From Chloroflexota bacterium (GTDB lineage Bacteria; Chloroflexota; Limnocylindria; Limnocylindrales; CSP1-4), in assembly GCA_025935655.1 (NCBI GenBank), contig JAICUV010000066.1:1-13970 (forward strand): a stretch of DNA of 13,970 nt. Reading direction: 5' to 3'. Shown here piece after piece: positions 5,372 to 11,435 of this stretch (positions are counted from its first letter, which is position 1; every line of letters starts with the position of its first letter). Position numbers and translations under genes: made by a program. A model generated the notes under the pieces. The model made no database searches, was not told where the DNA came from, and saw nothing but the letters and a program-made list of their open reading frames with translations.

Positions 5372-6493
5372 TCAGTCGCCCACGGGGTAGCAGGCGCCCG
5401 ACGGCGCCGCGACGCACTCGCCGGCGACGGGCCGGACCTCGATGGCGGACCGCTCGGCGGCGGCGGGCGAGCCCGCCCACGTGGACCCGAGGCCGCGTGC
5501 GATCGAGACGAGGTCGGACAGCACGGCCGCGGCCGCGGCCGGACCGCCGGCGCCCGGACCCTCGAACGCGACCCGGCCCACGGGCAGCCCGTCCACCTCG
5601 ACACGGTTGAGGACGCCGTCGCAGCGCCCGAACGGCGACTCGGCGGGGACGGCTGTCGGGACCACGGACGCCTCGATGGCGCCGTCCTCCGCGAGCCGCG
5701 TCGTGGCGATCAGCCGGAGCACGCGCCCCTCCGCGGCGAGCGCGGCCACGTCCTCGGCGGTGACGCCGGTGATCCCGGGCAGCCCCGGCGCGCCGGTCGT
5801 CGTGCCCGGGCGGTTGGACACGGCCGCGGGATCGATCCACGCTCCGAACGCGAGCCGGGCGAGGATCACGAGCTTGTTGAGCGCGTCCAGCCCCTCGACG
5901 TCCGCGGTCGGATCGGCCTCGGCGTAGCCCTTCGCCTGGGCCTCGGCGAGCACCTCCGCGTAGTCGCGTCCCTCGCGCGTCATCGCGGTGAGCATGTAGT
6001 TGGTGGTGCCGTTGACGATCCCCCGCACGCGGGCGATGCGGTTCGCCGCCAGGTCCTGCGCGATCGGGCCGAGGAGCGGGATCCCCCCGCCCACCGCGGC
6101 CTCGAACCGGAACGGGACCCCGGCCTCGCGCGCCAGCCGTTCGAGCTCCGGGCCGTAGTGCGCCACGATGTGCTTGTTGGCCGTCACCACGCTCTTGCCG
6201 TGCTGGAGCGCCGCCGCCACGAGCGTGTGCGCGGGCTCGGCGCCGCCCATCGTCTCCACGATGACGTCCACGTCGGTGCTCGCCACGAGGTGCGCCGGCG
6301 CGTCGGTGAGCAGCGCCTCCGGGATGCCGTTGGCGATGGCCCGCTCGGTGAACTTCTCGGCGACCGCGGTCAGCACGAGGGGTGCCCCGTCCGACGGCAT
6401 GAGGCGCGGCGACCGCTCGAGGAACGCGCGGACGACCTCGCGGCCGACGGTGCCGGCGCCGATGACGCCGACGCGCAGGGGCTGGATGCTCAT
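5372..6493 (-). CDS. hom: Homoserine dehydrogenase without ACT domain
   Basis: A 373-residue NAD(P)H-dependent enzyme that reduces aspartate semialdehyde to homoserine, the branch point toward threonine, methionine and isoleucine. The Rossmann motif GAGTVG is at 12-17, VTANK at 103-107, EAAVGGGIPL at 131-140 and NGTTNY at 161-166. The catalytic block ADPTADVEGLDALNKL (193-208) holds Asp203 and Lys207, with the same spacing as the yeast catalytic pair. The catalytic domain ends near residue 335 and only about 38 residues follow, so the usual C-terminal ACT domain that senses threonine in about 430-residue bacterial enzymes is missing. The ATG at 6493 places the Rossmann strand near the N-terminus as expected. 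It heads the threonine unit and is transcribed away from trpS; a weak GGAG lies about 11 nt upstream. Confidence 0.94.
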   Translation of the reverse strand: MSIQPLRVGVIGAGTVGREVVRAFLERSPRLMPSDGAPLVLTAVAEKFTERAIANGIPEALLTDAPAHLVASTDVDVIVETMGGAEPAHTLVAAALQHGKSVVTANKHIVAHYGPELERLAREAGVPFRFEAAVGGGIPLLGPIAQDLAANRIARVRGIVNGTTNYMLTAMTREGRDYAEVLAEAQAKGYAEADPTADVEGLDALNKLVILARLAFGAWIDPAAVSNRPGTTTGAPGLPGITGVTAEDVAALAAEGRVLRLIATTRLAEDGAIEASVVPTAVPAESPFGRCDGVLNRVEVDGLPVGRVAFEGPGAGGPAAAAAVLSDLVSIARGLGSTWAGSPAAAERSAIEVRPVAGECVAAPSGACYPVGD

Positions 6494-6533
6494 GGGTGGG
6501 CGGGCTCCGATGGGGCTGCGGCTGTGCGGGCCG

Positions 6534-6539
6534 ATGGTA
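6534..6539 (-). promoter_or_regulatory. Possible -10 element (TACCAT) for the hom-thrC-thrB unit
   Basis: On the minus strand TACCAT lies about 40 nt upstream of the hom ATG within the 111-bp gap shared with trpS. It would give a leader of about 33 nt with a weak GGAG. No -35 match is seen, and no attenuator-like leader peptide rich in Thr or Ile codons is evident in this short leader. Confidence 0.25.
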
Positions 6540-6591
6540 TCGAACGCGCCTCCTTCCGCGCCCCGGGCGCCGACGCCCGGATTCGCTCCGC

Positions 6592-6597
6592 TACACT
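6592..6597 (+). promoter_or_regulatory. Putative -10 element (TACACT) for leaderless trpS
   Basis: TACACT, a good -10 match in this GC-rich background, ends 7 nt before the trpS ATG at 6605, with no Shine-Dalgarno between. This is the clearest case of the window's leaderless pattern. No T-box-like leader can exist if transcription starts here. Confidence 0.55.
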
Positions 6598-6604
6598 CCG
6601 GCCG

Positions 6605-7624
6605 ATGACCGTCGAGCTCGCTCCCCTGCCCGCGCCGCTGGCCGGCCCGCCCGCGCGCCCGCGGATCTTCTCCGGCATCCAGCCGTCGGGGATCGTCCAC
6701 CTGGGCAACGACCTCGGCGCGATCCGGAACTACGTGATGCTCCAGTACGAGTACGAGGCGATCTACTGCATCGTCGACTACCACGCGCTCACGAGCACCC
6801 ACGACCCCGTCGCCATGCGCCAGCGGACGCGCGAGATGGCGGCCAGCCTCCTGGCCCTGGGCCTGGACCCGGAGCGGTGCACGCTGTTCGTCCAGAGCCA
6901 CCGGCCCGAGCACACGGAGCTCATGTGGCTGTTCGCCACGGTCACGCCGGTCAGCTGGCTCGAGCGGACGCCGACGTACAAGGAAAAGAAGCAGAACCAG
7001 CCCGACGACATCAACCACGGGCTGCTGACCTACCCGGTCCTGCAGGCGGCCGACATCGCCATCTACAAGGCCGGGCTCGTGCCGGTGGGCAAGGACCAGG
7101 CGGCGCACCTCGAGCTCAGCCGCGAGATCGTCCGTGCGTTCAACCATCGCTACGGCGAGACGTTCCCGGAGGCCGAGGCCGTGTACACCGAGGCGCCGGT
7201 GGTGCTGGGCACGGACGGCGTGAAGAAGATGTCGAAGTCGGTGGGCAACACCATCGAGATCCTGGGCTCGCCCGAGGAGATCCGGCGCCAGGTCATGTCG
7301 ATGGTCACGGACACCAAGCGGATCCTGCGCACGGACCCGGGCCGGCCCGAGGTGTGCAACGTGTGCCAGCTCCACCGGTTCTTCGGCGACGACTGGGAGG
7401 AGATCCAGGACGGCGAGCGGACCGCGCGCACGGGCTGCGTGGACACGAAGAAGCTGCTCGCCGAGCGGATCACGAAGCACTACGCGGCGGCCCGCGAGCG
7501 CTACGCGGAGCTGATGGCGAACCCGTCCGAGATCGACGGGATCCTCGAGGCCGGGGCGGACCGCCTCAAGCCCAAGGCCGCGGCCACGATGGCCGAGGTC
7601 CGGGAGAAGATGGGCCTCCGCTAG
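6605..7624 (+). CDS. trpS: Tryptophan--tRNA ligase
   Basis: A 339-residue class I aminoacyl-tRNA synthetase that charges tRNA-Trp. The TrpRS opening is visible: IFSGIQPSGIVHLGND at 21-36, containing the HIGH-equivalent HLGN (32-35), and the KMSKS loop is at 208-212 within GVKKMSKSVGN. The length is typical for bacterial TrpRS. Cysteines at 251, 254 and 278 lie where some TrpRS carry an iron-sulfur cysteine set, but the set is incomplete here. The ATG at 6605 is chosen because TACACT sits 7 nt upstream and because the family core begins about 20 residues in; the open frame upstream to 6158 is antisense to hom. A stop in 7622-7624 leaves 60 bp before the next gene, which appears to have its own promoter. 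Cytoplasmic, expected to be essential. Confidence 0.96.
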   Translation: MTVELAPLPAPLAGPPARPRIFSGIQPSGIVHLGNDLGAIRNYVMLQYEYEAIYCIVDYHALTSTHDPVAMRQRTREMAASLLALGLDPERCTLFVQSHRPEHTELMWLFATVTPVSWLERTPTYKEKKQNQPDDINHGLLTYPVLQAADIAIYKAGLVPVGKDQAAHLELSREIVRAFNHRYGETFPEAEAVYTEAPVVLGTDGVKKMSKSVGNTIEILGSPEEIRRQVMSMVTDTKRILRTDPGRPEVCNVCQLHRFFGDDWEEIQDGERTARTGCVDTKKLLAERITKHYAAARERYAELMANPSEIDGILEAGADRLKPKAAATMAEVREKMGLR

Positions 7625-7672
7625 TCACGAACTGGCACGCGGATCGCCCTTTCCGGCACGCGCCGGGCATCG

Positions 7673-7678
7673 TAGGCT
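7673..7678 (+). promoter_or_regulatory. Putative -10 element (TAGGCT) for leaderless AI-2E gene
   Basis: TAGGCT ends 6 nt before the ATG at 7685. The GAGGG that follows touches the start codon too closely (1 nt) to serve as a Shine-Dalgarno, so leaderless initiation is the better reading. Bases 7625-7684 otherwise hold no recognisable terminator. Confidence 0.45.
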
Positions 7679-7684
7679 GAGGGC

Positions 7685-8989
7685 ATGCCCATCGAGCTGA
7701 CGGAGCGCCAGCGCCGCCTCGTCGACACGGCGCTCATCTTCGCGGTCATCGCGCTCGGGTTCATCGTGGTCGGGGACCTCGCGAACGTGTTCTACGCGTT
7801 CGGCGACATCCTGCTGCTGTTCTTCCTGGCCTGGCTGCTGTCGTTCGCGCTGCTGCCGCTGATCAACGGCGTGACCCGGGTCGTCCCGCGGATCCCGCAG
7901 GGCGGCGCGGTGATCATCGTGTACATGACGATCGTGATCCTGCTCCTGGCGGTGATCATCCAGGCGTCGGCCTCGCTGGCCACCTCGATCGGCCAGTTCA
8001 TCCATGACGCGCCGCGGTTCGAGGACCAGCTGTCCAACCTGCTCGCGGACGTCCAGTCGCGGCTCGCCGCGCTCGGGTTCCAGGTCGACCTCGTGAACCA
8101 GGCCCCGAGCATCGTGGAGAACCTCCAGCAGTGGGCGCTCGAGCTCGTCGGCCCGCTCCAGTCGCTGGCGGTCGCGAGCATCGGGATCATCGGCAACATC
8201 CTGATCCTCGTGATCCTGTCGATCTACATCGCGGTCGATCGCGACGCCATCACCGCATTCCTGTACCGGCTCGTCCCGCCGGGCTTCGTGACCGAGGCGC
8301 GGTTGCTCCAGACGAGCACGGCGCGCTCGTTCGGCGGGTTCATCCGCGGGCAGGGGCTGATGGGCCTCGCGATGGGGGCGGTCACGGCGGTCGTCAACAT
8401 CGTGTTCGGGCTCGAGTACGCGGCCCTGACCACCGTCGCGGCCGGCGTCCTGCACGCGATCCCGTTCTTCGGGCCGTTCGTGTCGTGGATCCCGCCGGTG
8501 GCCGTCGCGCTGCTGTTCCAGCCGTCGGCCACGCTGCCGGTGCTGATCATCATGGCGATCGGCTGGTTCGTGACGATGAACATCCTCCAGCCGCGGATCA
8601 TGTCCGGCGCCGTCGGCATCCACCCGATCGTGGTCCTCGCGTCGGTCATCATCGGCCTCCGCATCGCGGGCATCCCCGGCGCGATCTTCGGGATCCCGAT
8701 CGCCGCGGTGCTGTCCGCGTTCTTCTTCCACTGGTACGGGCGGTCACGCGAGAACGGCACCGTGACCGACCGGGCGACGAAGCGCCTCGCGGCTCGCGAG
8801 GGCCGCGACGTCCGGCGGCCGAGAGAGCCCGTGCCCGGCGTGGACGAGGACGTGGACGAGGTCGCCGGCGCTCCCGCGCCATCGGTGCCGCCGGTGACGC
8901 CCGTGACCCCGTCCGTGACGACCGCGGTGCCCGCCGTCACGCCCGCCGCCCCGCCACCGGCAGCCATCGGGGGCGAGGGGGAGCGATGA
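7685..8989 (+). CDS. AI-2E family transporter (UPF0118 / TqsA-PerM type)
   Basis: A 434-residue inner-membrane protein of the AI-2E family. Hydrophobic segments lie near residues 15-36, 41-60, 73-95, 162-184, 223-257, 262-279, 284-301 and 314-349, about eight spans, with the family's large extracytoplasmic or cytoplasmic loop at about 96-160. Conserved family blocks are IPFFGPFVSWIPP (259-271) and LQPRIMSGAVGIHP (301-314). E. coli TqsA exports autoinducer-2, while other relatives are Na+(Li+)/H+ antiporters, so the substrate cannot be read from sequence. After residue about 352 comes an unusual hydrophilic tail of some 80 residues, first basic, then acidic, then a Val-Thr-Pro repeat (404-420). 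The stop overlaps the surE start (ATGA). Confidence 0.88.
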   Translation: MPIELTERQRRLVDTALIFAVIALGFIVVGDLANVFYAFGDILLLFFLAWLLSFALLPLINGVTRVVPRIPQGGAVIIVYMTIVILLLAVIIQASASLATSIGQFIHDAPRFEDQLSNLLADVQSRLAALGFQVDLVNQAPSIVENLQQWALELVGPLQSLAVASIGIIGNILILVILSIYIAVDRDAITAFLYRLVPPGFVTEARLLQTSTARSFGGFIRGQGLMGLAMGAVTAVVNIVFGLEYAALTTVAAGVLHAIPFFGPFVSWIPPVAVALLFQPSATLPVLIIMAIGWFVTMNILQPRIMSGAVGIHPIVVLASVIIGLRIAGIPGAIFGIPIAAVLSAFFFHWYGRSRENGTVTDRATKRLAAREGRDVRRPREPVPGVDEDVDEVAGAPAPSVPPVTPVTPSVTTAVPAVTPAAPPPAAIGGEGER

Positions 8990-10032
8990 GCCCGGGCCCG
9001 GAGGAGGCGAAGGCCGAGCAGCCGGAGATGACCCGGGAGCGCGCCAGGACCGAGCGCCGGGACCTGGACCTCGAGCGCGGCGAGCCGGTCGCGGGGCAGC
9101 GCGGCGCCCGACGGTCGCTCAAGCGGATGGGCCGCCCGCTGGGCGACTGGACGTCCCGGCCGCGGATCCTCGTCACCAACGACGACGGCATCGAGAGCCG
9201 CGGCATCCTCGCGCTCAAGCGGGCGCTCGACCCGATCGGCGATGTGACGGTCGTGGCCCCCGACACCAACCAGTCCGCGGTGGGCCACCAGAAGACGCTG
9301 ATGCGGCCGCTGCGCGTCCGCGAGCGCACGCTGGCCGACGGGTCGATGGGCTACTCGGTCGACGGCTCGCCCACCGACTGCGTGAGCCTCGCCTTCCTCG
9401 GCTTCTTCGAGGAGCGGTTCGACCTCGTGGCGTCAGGGATCAACTACGGCGCGAACCTCGGCGACGACATCACGTACTCCGGCACCGTCAGCGCGGCGAT
9501 GGAGGCCGTGATCAACAGCTGCCCCGCGTTCGCGGTGAGCCAGGAGTACGTCGAGGAGGTCGACTTCTCGCTGGCGGCGGTGGCGTCGGCCATCGTCGCC
9601 CGCAACATCCTGGAGCACGGCCTCAAGCGCGGCGAGCTCATCAGCGTCAACGTGCCCGGCGTCTCGGTGGAGGACTGCGAGGGCATCGAGATCACCCGCG
9701 TCGGACGGCGGATCTACCAGGACGAGCTGACGATGCGCAAGGATCCGCGTGGGATCCCCTACTACTGGATCGGCGGCCCGGCGCCGTCCGGGATCAGCAT
9801 CCCGGGCACGGACTTCAACGCGGTCGTGCACCGGCGGGTGTCCGTGACCCCGATCCACCTCGACCTGACGGGCCGGCGGCTGCTGCGCCAGCTCCAGGAG
9901 TGGGACTGGAGCCTGGAGGACCCGACGGCGAAGGCGGCCGAGCACGCGGATCCCGGCGCGGGCGGCGAGGGCGGGGCGCCGGCCCTGGAGCAGGCCCGGA
10001 TCGCCGAGGAAGCGGAGCTCGACCGCCGCTAA
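8986..10032 (+). CDS. surE: 5'/3'-nucleotidase SurE with N- and C-terminal extensions
   Basis: A 348-residue member of the SurE family of metal-dependent 5'(3')-nucleotidases, which dephosphorylate nucleoside monophosphates and sometimes short polyphosphate. The core begins with RILVTNDDGIESRG at residue 60; metal ligands Asp66, Asp67, Ser97 (NQSAVGHQ) and Asn153 (SGINYGANLGDD) match the D8, D9, S39, N95 pattern of the Thermotoga enzyme, and SGTVSAAMEA follows at 165-174. Usual SurE proteins start at that first strand and are about 250 residues, so about 58 charged N-terminal residues and about 40 Glu/Ala/Gly-rich C-terminal residues are extra. The ATG at 8986 overlaps the AI-2E stop and has a GGGGGAG Shine-Dalgarno; an internal ATG at 9127 would give a near-standard start and cannot be excluded. 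Confidence 0.92.
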   Translation: MSPGPEEAKAEQPEMTRERARTERRDLDLERGEPVAGQRGARRSLKRMGRPLGDWTSRPRILVTNDDGIESRGILALKRALDPIGDVTVVAPDTNQSAVGHQKTLMRPLRVRERTLADGSMGYSVDGSPTDCVSLAFLGFFEERFDLVASGINYGANLGDDITYSGTVSAAMEAVINSCPAFAVSQEYVEEVDFSLAAVASAIVARNILEHGLKRGELISVNVPGVSVEDCEGIEITRVGRRIYQDELTMRKDPRGIPYYWIGGPAPSGISIPGTDFNAVVHRRVSVTPIHLDLTGRRLLRQLQEWDWSLEDPTAKAAEHADPGAGGEGGAPALEQARIAEEAELDRR

Positions 10033-10092
10033 CAGGGCCGCGACGAGGCGGGGCCGCGCGGGAGCCGGGCCCGGGGCCGCAGGAGGCACGTC

Positions 10093-10128
10093 GCCATCGT
10101 CATCCGTCGATTCGGGGTGACGATCGGC
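10093..10128 (+). terminator. Weak hairpin after surE
   Basis: ATCGTCA (10096-10102) pairs with TGACGAT (10118-10124) around a 15-nt loop, and flanking GCC/GGC extend it through a one-base bulge. It lies in the 136-bp gap between surE and the next gene. There is no T-run. The rest of the gap (10033-10168) is GC-rich with no gene that I can support. Confidence 0.3.
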
Positions 10129-10156
10129 GCCCAGTGGCGCGGTGCCCGCCGCCAGC

Positions 10157-10162
10157 GACGAT
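10157..10162 (+). promoter_or_regulatory. Putative -10 element (GACGAT) for a leaderless PPOX-class gene
   Basis: GACGAT ends 6 nt before the ATG at 10169 and has A and T at the same two positions as the other leaderless -10 candidates in this window. It is the weakest of the set. It favours the ATG at 10169 over the GTG at 10142, which also lacks a Shine-Dalgarno. Confidence 0.3.
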
Positions 10163-10168
10163 GCGCGC

Positions 10169-10780
10169 ATGAACGCGAGCGTCCCCGCCACCTGGCACGC
10201 CCCCGATCGGCCCGGGTATGACCCGACCGCCGAGCGGACGGTCGCGCGCGTGCTCCCGATGCTGGGCGACGAGCGCGTCGTGTGGCTGTCCACGGTCCGC
10301 CCGGACGGGACGCCGCACCTCGTGCCCACCTGGTTCCTGTGGGACGGCACCGCGATCACGGTGTTCTCGAAGCCCGACGCGGTCAAGGCCCGCAACCTGC
10401 GCGCGAACCCGCGGCTGATGGTCGCCGTGGGCGATCCCGAGGACGACTTCTCGGTCGGCCTCATCGAGGCCGAGGCGACGCGGATCGAGGGCGACGCCGT
10501 GGTGCCCGACGCCTTCTTCGCGAAGTACGCGGCCGAGATGGGCCCGGGCCGCCTGGACCGGGAGACATTCCGAACGCTGTACACCGAGTCGATCCGGATC
10601 GTGCCCACCCGCTTCCTCGCCTGGCACGGGCGGGGCGCGCCGGCGAGCGCAGCGCCGGCCCCGGCCGCAGTTGCAGGCGCGTCGGCCGCCGGGCTCGCGG
10701 CCCGGATCGCAGCCGGCCTCGACCGGGTCCGGGCCCGACTCCGGGGCGTCGCGGCCGGATCTGTCGCGGCGACGGCATAG
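10169..10780 (+). CDS. PPOX-class, probably F420-dependent split-barrel oxidoreductase
   Basis: A 203-residue split-barrel protein of the pyridoxamine-phosphate-oxidase-like superfamily. STVRPDGTPHLVPTWFLWDG (41-60), FSKPDAVKARNLRANPRLMV (66-85) and VGDPEDDFSVGLIEAEA (87-103) closely resemble the F420-dependent PPOX group (TIGR03667-like), which uses coenzyme F420 rather than FMN; the cofactor is inferred, as no F420 biosynthesis gene is in view. The basic patch KARNLRANPR fits binding of the cofactor phosphate or glutamate tail. Residues from about 157 to the end are an Ala/Arg-rich tail beyond the barrel. The ATG at 10169 is chosen on the -10-like GACGAT; a GTG at 10142 would add nine residues. 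It stands alone between two hairpin-bearing gaps. Confidence 0.82.
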   Translation: MNASVPATWHAPDRPGYDPTAERTVARVLPMLGDERVVWLSTVRPDGTPHLVPTWFLWDGTAITVFSKPDAVKARNLRANPRLMVAVGDPEDDFSVGLIEAEATRIEGDAVVPDAFFAKYAAEMGPGRLDRETFRTLYTESIRIVPTRFLAWHGRGAPASAAPAPAAVAGASAAGLAARIAAGLDRVRARLRGVAAGSVAATA

Positions 10781-10807
10781 CACGCGACCACCCAATCGCC
10801 ATCTCGC

Positions 10808-10825
10808 CTTGCCCGACGGGCGAAG
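10808..10825 (+). terminator. Hairpin after the PPOX-class gene
   Basis: A seven-pair stem with a single bulged G closes on a GAC loop: CTTGCCC (10808-10814) with GGGC-AAG (10818-10825). It lies 27 nt after the stop at 10780. Together with the next hairpin it occupies most of the 96-bp gap before the YidB-family gene. No T-tract follows. Confidence 0.35.
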
Positions 10826-10835
10826 ATAGGGCCGA

Positions 10836-10854
10836 CGCCGCGGGACCCGCGGCG
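10836..10854 (+). promoter_or_regulatory. Strong hairpin just upstream of the yidB-like ribosome binding site
   Basis: CGCCGCGG (10836-10843) and CCGCGGCG (10847-10854) form a perfect 8-bp all-GC stem with a GAC loop, and a GAC/GTC pair extends it past a two-base bulge. It ends 8 nt before the Shine-Dalgarno GGGGAG (10863-10868). It may end read-through from the PPOX-class gene or, if transcription starts upstream of it, structure the 5' leader of the YidB-family gene. Confidence 0.4.
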
Positions 10855-10876
10855 CGTCCCACGGGGAGATGACGCC

Positions 10877-11362
10877 ATGGACGACCTCGGCAAGATGCTC
10901 GGCTCGCTCGGAGGTGACACCGGCGCGGGTGCGCAGCCGCAGCTCGCGGGCGCCCTCGGCGGCCTCATCGACGGCCAGGGCGGGCTCGAGGGACTGCTCG
11001 GTCAGCTCAGCAGCGCCGGCCTCGGCGACCAGGTGGCGTCGTGGGTGAGCACGGGACCCAACCAGCCGGTCGATCCACAGCAGCTCGCCGGCGCGCTCGG
11101 GCCGGACACCGTCAACCAGCTCTCGGCGAAGACCGGCCTGTCCGTGAGCTCGCTGCTGCCGATGCTGGCCGCGTTCCTGCCCCAGATCATCAACGCGCTC
11201 ACGCCGGACGGGAAGGTGCCCGCCGGTGGCGCCGGGGGCGGCATCGACATCGGGAGCATCCTGTCCGGCCTCGGTGGGGCCGCGGCGGGCGGGTCGTCCG
11301 CCGGATCATCAAGCCAGGCCGGGTCCGTCCCCGACATCGGCAAGATCCTGGGCGGCGGGTAG
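10877..11362 (+). CDS. YidB family protein (DUF937)
   Basis: A 161-residue protein of the YidB/DUF937 family, whose molecular function is not established. The family core spans about 45-115: AGLGDQVASWVSTGPNQPVD, then LAGALGPDTVNQLSAKTGLS, then LLPMLAAFLPQIINALTPDG. The flanks are glycine-rich low-complexity sequence. A short motif recurs three times: DLGKMLGSLGG (3-13), DIGSILSGLGG (124-134) and DIGKILGGG (153-161), so both ends of the protein carry the same element. There is no signal peptide or membrane span; cytoplasmic location is likely. Start: ATG at 10877 with GGGGAG 8 nt upstream. It is followed by a strong hairpin and converges with the oxidoreductase pair, so it is probably a single-gene unit. 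Confidence 0.85.
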   Translation: MDDLGKMLGSLGGDTGAGAQPQLAGALGGLIDGQGGLEGLLGQLSSAGLGDQVASWVSTGPNQPVDPQQLAGALGPDTVNQLSAKTGLSVSSLLPMLAAFLPQIINALTPDGKVPAGGAGGGIDIGSILSGLGGAAAGGSSAGSSSQAGSVPDIGKILGGG

Positions 11363-11385
11363 CAGAGACCATCCCCGCGAATCGA

Positions 11386-11412
11386 GAAGCCGCCGGGCAG
11401 CCCGGCGGCTTC
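11386..11412. terminator. Bidirectional hairpin terminator between convergent genes
   Basis: GAAGCCGCCGGG (11386-11397) and CCCGGCGGCTTC (11401-11412) form a perfect 12-bp stem with a CAG loop. It lies in the 73-bp gap between the stop of the YidB-family gene (11362) and that of the minus-strand oxidoreductase (11436). The stem ends in GAAG/CTTC on both strands and no T-run follows on either side. It is the best-formed terminator in the window. Confidence 0.7.
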
Positions 11413-11435
11413 GTCGTCTCAGCGGATCGCGCGGA

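Noticed and set aside
6494..6604. Attenuator or T-box leader for hom or trpS
   Set aside because: The gap is only 111 bp, the trpS promoter appears leaderless, and I found no specifier stem, T-box sequence or Thr/Ile-rich leader peptide.
7625..8731. Minus-strand frame of 368 residues opposite the AI-2E gene
   Set aside because: It is an Asp/Arg/His/Glu-rich translation typical of the antisense of GC-rich codons, while the plus strand gives a textbook membrane family.
7685..8989. Quorum-sensing autoinducer-2 exporter
   Set aside because: The family name comes from one E. coli member; many relatives transport ions, no luxS is seen, and the substrate is not readable from sequence.
9433..10968. 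Minus-strand frame of 511 residues over surE and the PPOX-class gene
   Set aside because: It crosses two well-supported genes and an intergenic gap, and shows no motif.
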